Shown piece by piece: positions 58,656 to 64,000 of a stretch of DNA of 64,000 bases. Positions within the stretch are counted from its first letter, which is position 1, and every line of letters starts with the position of its first letter. A model generated the notes under the pieces. That model did not search any database and was not told where the DNA came from. It worked only from the letters and a program-made list of their open reading frames with translations. The stretch is from Azolla caroliniana. Lineage: Eukaryota > Polypodiophyta. Both the position numbers and the translations under genes were made by a program. The DNA lies in NCBI GenBank assembly GCA_043228905.1, contig JBHGNT010000011.1, forward strand, positions 9,920,001 to 9,984,000, written 5' to 3'.

Positions 58656-59286
58656 GGAATTCTTACCATGGATAGGCCATGTCTCACAAATCGCACTTCA
58701 GACATTAGGAAGTGATTCTTGTCACAATTCTTGCCACAGGAAAGCTATGCATTTTGGTGCAATAGGACATCTTACTAATAAGTGTAAGGTCTTTCGAGTT
58801 GCGTTGTTCGATACACATTTGAAGTTGCTTCCAATGTTGCATTTCTTTTATCCACTTTGTTTGAGCGATTATGTTGGATTATTTATCATTTGTTGGTAAT
58901 TAATGAATAGAACATGCTAAGTTGATGATGAGACCTTCGTGAACTCACTTGAGCTGCTCAATATGATTGTACAATATATGAGCATTGCTCAACTTTTGAA
59001 TATGGAGGTTTGTAACACAATATGCATGGATTGAGAAATTTTCTACATACGTTGGGAGATTGTCCTAGGAAAAAGCATTAAATGATGGTAAAGTTGGAGG
59101 GATAAAGCACACATGTTGACATATCATATTGACTGCATTGAGGTGTAATATGGGAGGAAATTTTTGAATATTTTTTGTTTTTTATTGAGTGTTATGATGA
59201 TCATGGAAAACTCTATGTGTGCTACCATAACCATAATTGTAGTTCAATCCCATCTAGACTTGTTCAAGTTTTGTGTTGGTTATGTG
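58656..59286. other. Intergenic, nothing recognised
   Basis: AT-rich spacer after the triplication, with only short unsupported frames. Confidence 0.5.
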
Positions 59287-59865
59287 TAGAGGTAGCGACG
59301 GGCTCGGTTCGGTTGAGTTTCTTTGCCTTAAAACCAAATTGAATTGAACCAAACAATTTATATCAAATAAAAAGCAAACCAAAGCGTTTAGGAAAAGGTA
59401 AACCAAACCAAAGCCGTTTAGGGAAAAATTAAACCGAGCCATTTTATAAAAAGTTTAAACTTGATCACATTTAAGTTAAATTAATTAAAAAATTAAATAA
59501 ATAAAAATACACAATTAAATAAGCATTTATGTTTAATTAATTAATTAAATAAATAAGTATCAATTAAGTCATTAATTAGATTAAATAAAAGTGAATTAAA
59601 TCAATAAAAAACATTAATTAAACCATTAAATTACATAAACATTTAAGGGATAAAAAAGGTTAGCCCAAAAACCTTTAAACCAAACCACTTAATCCTATAA
59701 AATGACCTATAAATTGATAAACCCTAGTTTCAGAACCAAACCGAACTATTAATTAATAATTAAAACCAAACCAAACCATTTAATTATTTTGGAACTTATA
59801 AACATTTAAACCATGGCTTAACGGTACGGTTCAGTTTGAGCCAGGTCCATTTCTAGTTTGAGTCA
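59287..59865. mobile_element. hAT-like MITE/foldback 1
   Basis: Left end tagaggtagcgacgggctcg followed by gttcggttg, right end (reverse complement) tagaaatggacctggctcaa then actgaacc: degenerate inverted ends of the TAGnGGTGGC...GGTTCGGTT kind common in plant hAT MITEs. The interior is AT-rich aaaccaaacc repeats. No coding capacity. A clear 8-bp duplication could not be established. Confidence 0.45.
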
Positions 59866-59954
59866 TAACATACTATGAAAAAGGTGGGTTCCAATCACTA
59901 CTTGGTTGAACATGTATGTTCAATATATTCATGAGAAACGATTTTACTAGTGTA

Positions 59955-60362
59955 TTGTTACGCTATTTAGCAATGGGCATGGTTTTCAGCTCAAACCGAA
60001 CCGAACGTTAAGCCATGGTTTAACGGTTTATTGGTTCCCCCAAAAAATAATGGTTTGGTTTGGTTTGGATTTTTTATAAACGGTTCAGTTCTAAAACTCA
60101 GGTTTATAGGTTTGGTTTAAAGGTTTATAGGTTTTTGGTTCACTTTTTTTTTACCTTAATAGTTTATTCATTTTATGGTTTAATTAATGGTTTCTTATTG
60201 ATTTAATAAATTTAACTTAAATTTTTACTTAATTTAATATATATATATTTATTTAGATGTTTAATTAGTTTGACTTAAGTGATTAGGTTTAAATTTTTTA
60301 TTAAATGGTTCAATTTGGTTTCAACTTTTCCCTAAACGATTTGGTTTTTATTGTTATCTGTA
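59955..60362. mobile_element. hAT-like MITE/foldback 2, inverted relative to copy 1
   Basis: Begins tagcaatgggcatggttttc and continues with ggtttggtttgg and aggtttataggtttggttta words. Much of it is the diverged reverse complement of 59300-59760, so the two elements form a large imperfect inverted pair around 59870-59950. Confidence 0.4.
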
Positions 60363-60790
60363 GGACAAAGGGCACGAGGTCTGAAACGAATCTAAAGAGA
60401 CGAGTAGGTAAAGTAGATAAAAAGTGAATCGGCCGAGCACTCGCAGTCGATGATGGTGGAATGAAATACATACAACCTAGAATAAAGGTTGTGAAACTAG
60501 GAGGAAGTAGCTGAGGCGCACCAAGGAAAGAAGAGGCTATATAAATCAGGGAATAGCAAAAGGAAAGGACGGGGGAATATATGCATAGGTTATGATATAT
60601 ATATATAGAGAGTGACTAATATAATCGGCCTGTGTTACCTTGTAATCGATTTTATCTAGTAATCAATATGCATACTTTTTGGGTCATCTTTGTGTTTGTT
60701 TCCATAATCTGTACTTTCGATTATGTTATTCCTAAGTCGTAAGTGGAACACCGATTGTGGTCAACTATTGTGTAGTTGTTTGGCCTACTT
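60363..60790. other. Possible leader or LTR remnant, unresolved
   Basis: No gene. Sequence before the integrase fragment has mixed composition and a TATA-like stretch (atatatatatagagagtg near 60597). It may be part of the Gypsy-3 element, but I could not find a matching repeat. Confidence 0.3.
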
Positions 60791-60799
60791 GGCCCTATT

Positions 60800-61936
60800 G
60801 TAGTCCCCTACGCCACCACAATTCCTTATGACGCTACAACTCGAAATTCTGTCGGCAATGCGATTTATACCAGCGCATTGGCCAACCCACTCAGCAAGCC
60901 TGAATGCCTCACCAACCGATTCTTCCACTAGAGCCTTTCCTAAAGTGGGGCTTGTATTTCGTCGGCCCATTCAAACCGGTCGCGGCTCGCACATGCAATC
61001 AGTATATCATAGTTGCAATAGACTATTGCTGCACTAAATGGGTCAAAGCGAAGGCGTATTGTACTAAATGGGTAGAAGCGAAGGCGCTTCGTGACAACAC
61101 CACCATGTCTACCACAAAATTCGTTTACGGATACTTATGGTGCTCATTTGGCTACCCGATCGAGCTCTTCGGCGACTAAAGAGGTCATTTCCTCAATCGA
61201 CTTATTCGGAAACTCATGACACACTATGCAGTGGTCCATAAGAAAAGCACGCCGTACTACTCACAAGCAAATGGCTTGGCTGAGTCAACAAATAAAACAC
61301 TGCAGACCATTCTCAAGAAGATCGTGAACGAACATCAAACCGCTTGGGATGATAAGCTTCACAGTGCACTTTGGGCGTATCGTACGATGTTCAAAACAAG
61401 TATCAAATCTACACCTTTTCATCTAGCTTTCAGTTTGGAAGTGGTCATGCCTATGGAATTCCAGGTACCGAGTCTACGAGTACAAATAACTGAACGACTT
61501 CCTAAGTTCGAGTCAAAGCAGGAACGACTCGAATAATTACCAGAACTCGGAGAACATCAGATCTCTAGTCTGACCCAATTAGAACACGACCAGTGGCAAC
61601 GGAAAGCCTTCATCAACCGCCATTGGAAGGGTTCGGAGAAATCATTCGAAATCGGTAAACCAGTCCTAGTTTTTCAAACTCGGCTTGGCTCGATGACAGG
61701 AAAGCCCTATTTCTGATGGACCGGGCCTTTTTGGATCATTGACGAATTTAACGAGACATTCCTGCTCGGGACACTAGCCGGCGACATCATGCCGAAATGG
61801 GTCAATGGGTTTCGGTTAAAATCGTATATCGGCCATACCCCACCAAACCCTTTCGCCAGTAAGCGACACGGCCACGATCGGCCCACGGTAGGTGAAACAA
61901 AGGATCTTGGGGGCCAATCGCCTCAATCAAGGTAAT
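60800..61936 (+). pseudogene. Ty3/Gypsy integrase fragment (Gypsy-3)
   Basis: Reads as the catalytic core and C-terminus of a Gypsy integrase: LKWGLYFVGPFKPVAARTCN, YIIVAIDYCCTKWVKAKA, HYAVVHKKSTPYYSQANGLA, ESTNKTLQTILKKIV, WAYRTMFKTSIKSTPFHLAF, and after several stops WTGPFWIIDEFNETFLL. A 30-bp in-frame duplication (CTKWV then CTKWVEAKA) lies at 61029-61085. Stops at about 61177, 61534 and 61715 show it is dead. No RT precedes it. Confidence 0.75.
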
Positions 61937-62297
61937 TAGTCTACCTACTCCCCGAAATTGTATACGATGTGAAAAGAAAATGAAAAAAAAGACCTACTAA
62001 GTTAAGTATCTAAGGAACATGCATGACATGCGAGAAAAGAAAGTAGACACGGTTTTTCGACACATGGTCTTTAAACCTTATTATGAAAGGAAAGATTCTG
62101 AATCAAAGGCACAAGGCCACGTCTCGAGAACCAAGGCAAATATATAAAGCACGGAACCACATGCACAACATTCACAGATGCACATAGCCTTCAAGCTCTC
62201 TCGCTCTTGCACCCCCTGCTCAGAAGCCTCCTCGCTCTCTCATTATTAGCATCAATACTCTCAAACCTCTTCTTACTTTTCATCTCCCGAGCCAACC
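61937..62297. promoter_or_regulatory. Leader/LTR-like sequence before a gag-like frame
   Basis: Purine-rich tract (gaaaagaaaatgaaaaaaaag, near 61971, trimmed to its core) then a TATA-like atatataaagc at about 62138-62148 and a CT-rich leader before ATG 62298. Could be a degenerate LTR. Not proven. Confidence 0.3.
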
Positions 62298-62749
62298 ATG
62301 CCGCTCGAAGTTTCCAATGAGCTCCGCACTTGGTTGAACAGGCACGGCCTGGGCGGATACCTCAAAGTGGTAGATGCACCCCCCACCCCCATGCCTAGGA
62401 AATCAGACGTTGCGTGCATCTTGACATCATCACCAATGACTAGATCCGGTCGGTGTTGGGCCTACAGTGAGGTGGCGACCATGACATCGAGGCTCCGCCT
62501 TAGAATGTCCTCAAAGTTTATTTTGGGGAGTACTCGGTGTCGGCAAAGGCGTATCATACTGAAGGCAGCCCTAACAAGTTCTTTGGCGATCTCACCAAAT
62601 TTCTTTTGGAGTTTGCCTGTGTGCACGGTAATACGTACAACATGTCGCGGAAGAAGGCAAGAATAATCCTCACCGCCTACAGAGGCGATGCACTTGATTG
62701 GGGAATCATCACAGGGGAAGGAGTTCGGTCCGGCTTGTCGGCTTTCTAG
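62298..62749 (+). pseudogene. Gag-like fragment
   Basis: ATG 62298 begins MPLEVSNELRTWLNRHGLGG. After a frame change the second part reads NKFFGDLTKFLLEFACVHGN then ARIILTAYRGDALDWGIITG, a capsid-like pattern (helix ending in A..LDW) of Gypsy gag. It stops at 62749. Confidence 0.45.
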
Positions 62750-64000
62750 GCACGGAAATGGTTCTTGCCTGCCTTAGCACACTACTTATCTATGCTTTAC
62801 CACCCACCAATCCACTACCACACCCCGCCGAACCCTCACTCTCCCCGCCCCGCCCCGCCCCGCCCACCTAGGTGAAATAACAACGAGCTTTATAGTTAAC
62901 TCAGGAGGAATGGCAGGATGATACACTTGTCCAATCTCTCACCGCGCCACGACCGACCACCAATACTAGGGCCCAAGAGCCAGAAGACAATATCACCATA
63001 AGGGGGCGTGAAAAACCTAAGTCATCTGCCCTAGTAGAAAAACCGAAACTCAGAGTGGCCAGCCCGTGATAGGACCGCCGGGAGGAGACCCGGACAACCA
63101 CAAATGACAGTAATTGCTCATCCGGGGAGCAACTGAAATGGTTCCGAGAAGAGTCAGCGGACACGAAGAAACTCTCCCACGTGAGCCCCGCCAAGAAACG
63201 TCGCAGGCTGCACCGACACAACAAAGAGCAAAGGGAATCCTCGGCCGAAAACCTCCAATTGGTCGTGGCTTCCGAAAAGACTGTCGTTGTCATCCCAGGC
63301 AAAGTCTTGTCCTTGACAAAACATATGGAGAAGGGACAAGCGTCCCGTGCTCGGAAGACGAAGTGTTTTCATTCAAGGACATGCCCGCCGAAGCCTATGA
63401 CTCAATCGGTGCGCTCTTATAACACGACACGACATACGAGCTAATCAACTTTCTCGCTCGTCTCCAGGTTGCCGTAGTAGCATGCATAGGCTAGGAACAT
63501 GTTAAGCAACAGATGGTCCTATGCGCGCTCACCAACGAGCTCGAACCAGACAAGGAGCCGCAGCTCTAGAAAATCGACTGAAAATGACAAACTACGTCCA
63601 GTCGCACACGGATCGAGCTACCTAAGCTCAATAGGGCCCTGGTCGATGCTTACCGAGAAGCGGACAAGACGACCTGTGCAGCTAAAGATATTGCGGCCAG
63701 TAGAAAAGAAGCGCGCAAATAGGCCAAGACGACCACAAAACTATGGCAGGCTTCGGAAAGCCGGAGAGCCGAGCTTGAGCAACGACTCAAAGAAACTAGG
63801 CAAACAAACCTCTCGCCCTTCCACCCCCTGCTTCCAACCATGTGGATGTGTCCACACAGACCGAGGACACAACCGACTCGGTGTTGGCCACCGAAACGAC
63901 TGAGGTCCCTCCACCCAACCATGAAGAGGAGCTCACAATGCAATCGGCGATCGACGAGAAAGCAAAAGAGCATTATGAACAGGCCAAAGCAAAAGCCAAC
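62750..64000 (+). other. Decayed retroelement-like sequence
   Basis: GC-richer sequence with a short (CCCCG)n run at 62846-62868. A frame near 63640-63810 reads as a Lys/Glu/Ala-rich coiled coil (AYREADKTTCAAKDIAASRK), which could be a gag or structural region continuing past the window end. No diagnostic motif. Confidence 0.35.

Noticed and set aside
62901-63302. Minus-strand 133-codon frame
   Set aside because: Antisense to decayed retroelement-like sequence; Ser/Arg/Leu rich without a domain.
1-64000. CRISPR arrays, bacterial operons or plasmid origins
   Set aside because: The window has introns, plant genes and plant retroelements; direct repeats seen are eukaryotic satellites without spacer structure.

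Overview
This is nuclear DNA of a land plant. It is AT-rich, has canonical GT/AG introns, and carries three recognisable plant host genes: a CBM22/GH10 xylanase, a SOG1-like NAC factor and an AWPM-19 membrane protein. Most of the rest is transposable elements. The style of the LINE and DNA-transposon proteins makes a seedless vascular plant (fern or lycophyte) my best guess, but that is recall and not something the sequence proves.

Layout. 1-12.6 kb: gene-poor, with minus-strand LINE ORF2 remnants (0.9-1.6, 6.7-8.0, 8.4-9.5 kb) and small dispersed repeats. 12.7-18.9 kb: six-exon minus-strand gene for a three-CBM22 plus GH10 endo-xylanase. 20.1-22.9 kb: LINE debris in both orientations. 22.9-25.4 kb: truncated Copia element (5' LTR, primer site, gag) followed by a minisatellite of about 50 bp. 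25.5-43.3 kb: the most interesting part, described below. 44.27-50.02 kb: complete but decayed Copia element with a 5-bp target duplication. 51.2-53.7 kb: five-exon SOG1-like NAC gene. 55.5-55.85 kb: 59-bp satellite. 56.4-57.5 kb: four-exon AWPM-19 gene. 58.0-58.7 kb: 218-bp tandem triplication. 59.3-60.4 kb: hAT-like foldback repeats. 60.8-64 kb: Ty3/Gypsy integrase and gag debris.

The 25.5-43.3 kb block looks like one old DNA transposon carrying two divergently transcribed genes. On the minus strand is a long transposase-like protein (DUF7869-type, with MIDG, QLDN..EN and GHTHDHID motifs). On the plus strand is an intron-containing protein with an N-terminal ParB-like domain and a C-terminal beta-class DNA methyltransferase (DIPY then DLFSGTG). 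The two share a promoter interval of about 0.4 kb and are bracketed by a short inverted repeat. Two LTR retrotransposons are nested inside: a chromodomain Ty3/Gypsy splits the transposase reading frame (TSD AGTAT), and a smaller Ty3/Gypsy sits inside a methyltransferase intron. A near-perfect 356-bp-arm palindrome lies close to the right end. Both genes carry nonsense codons, so this is a fossil copy.

Across all these elements premature stops are mostly TAG and TGA and rarely TAA, as expected if methylated CHG/CG cytosines decay by deamination.
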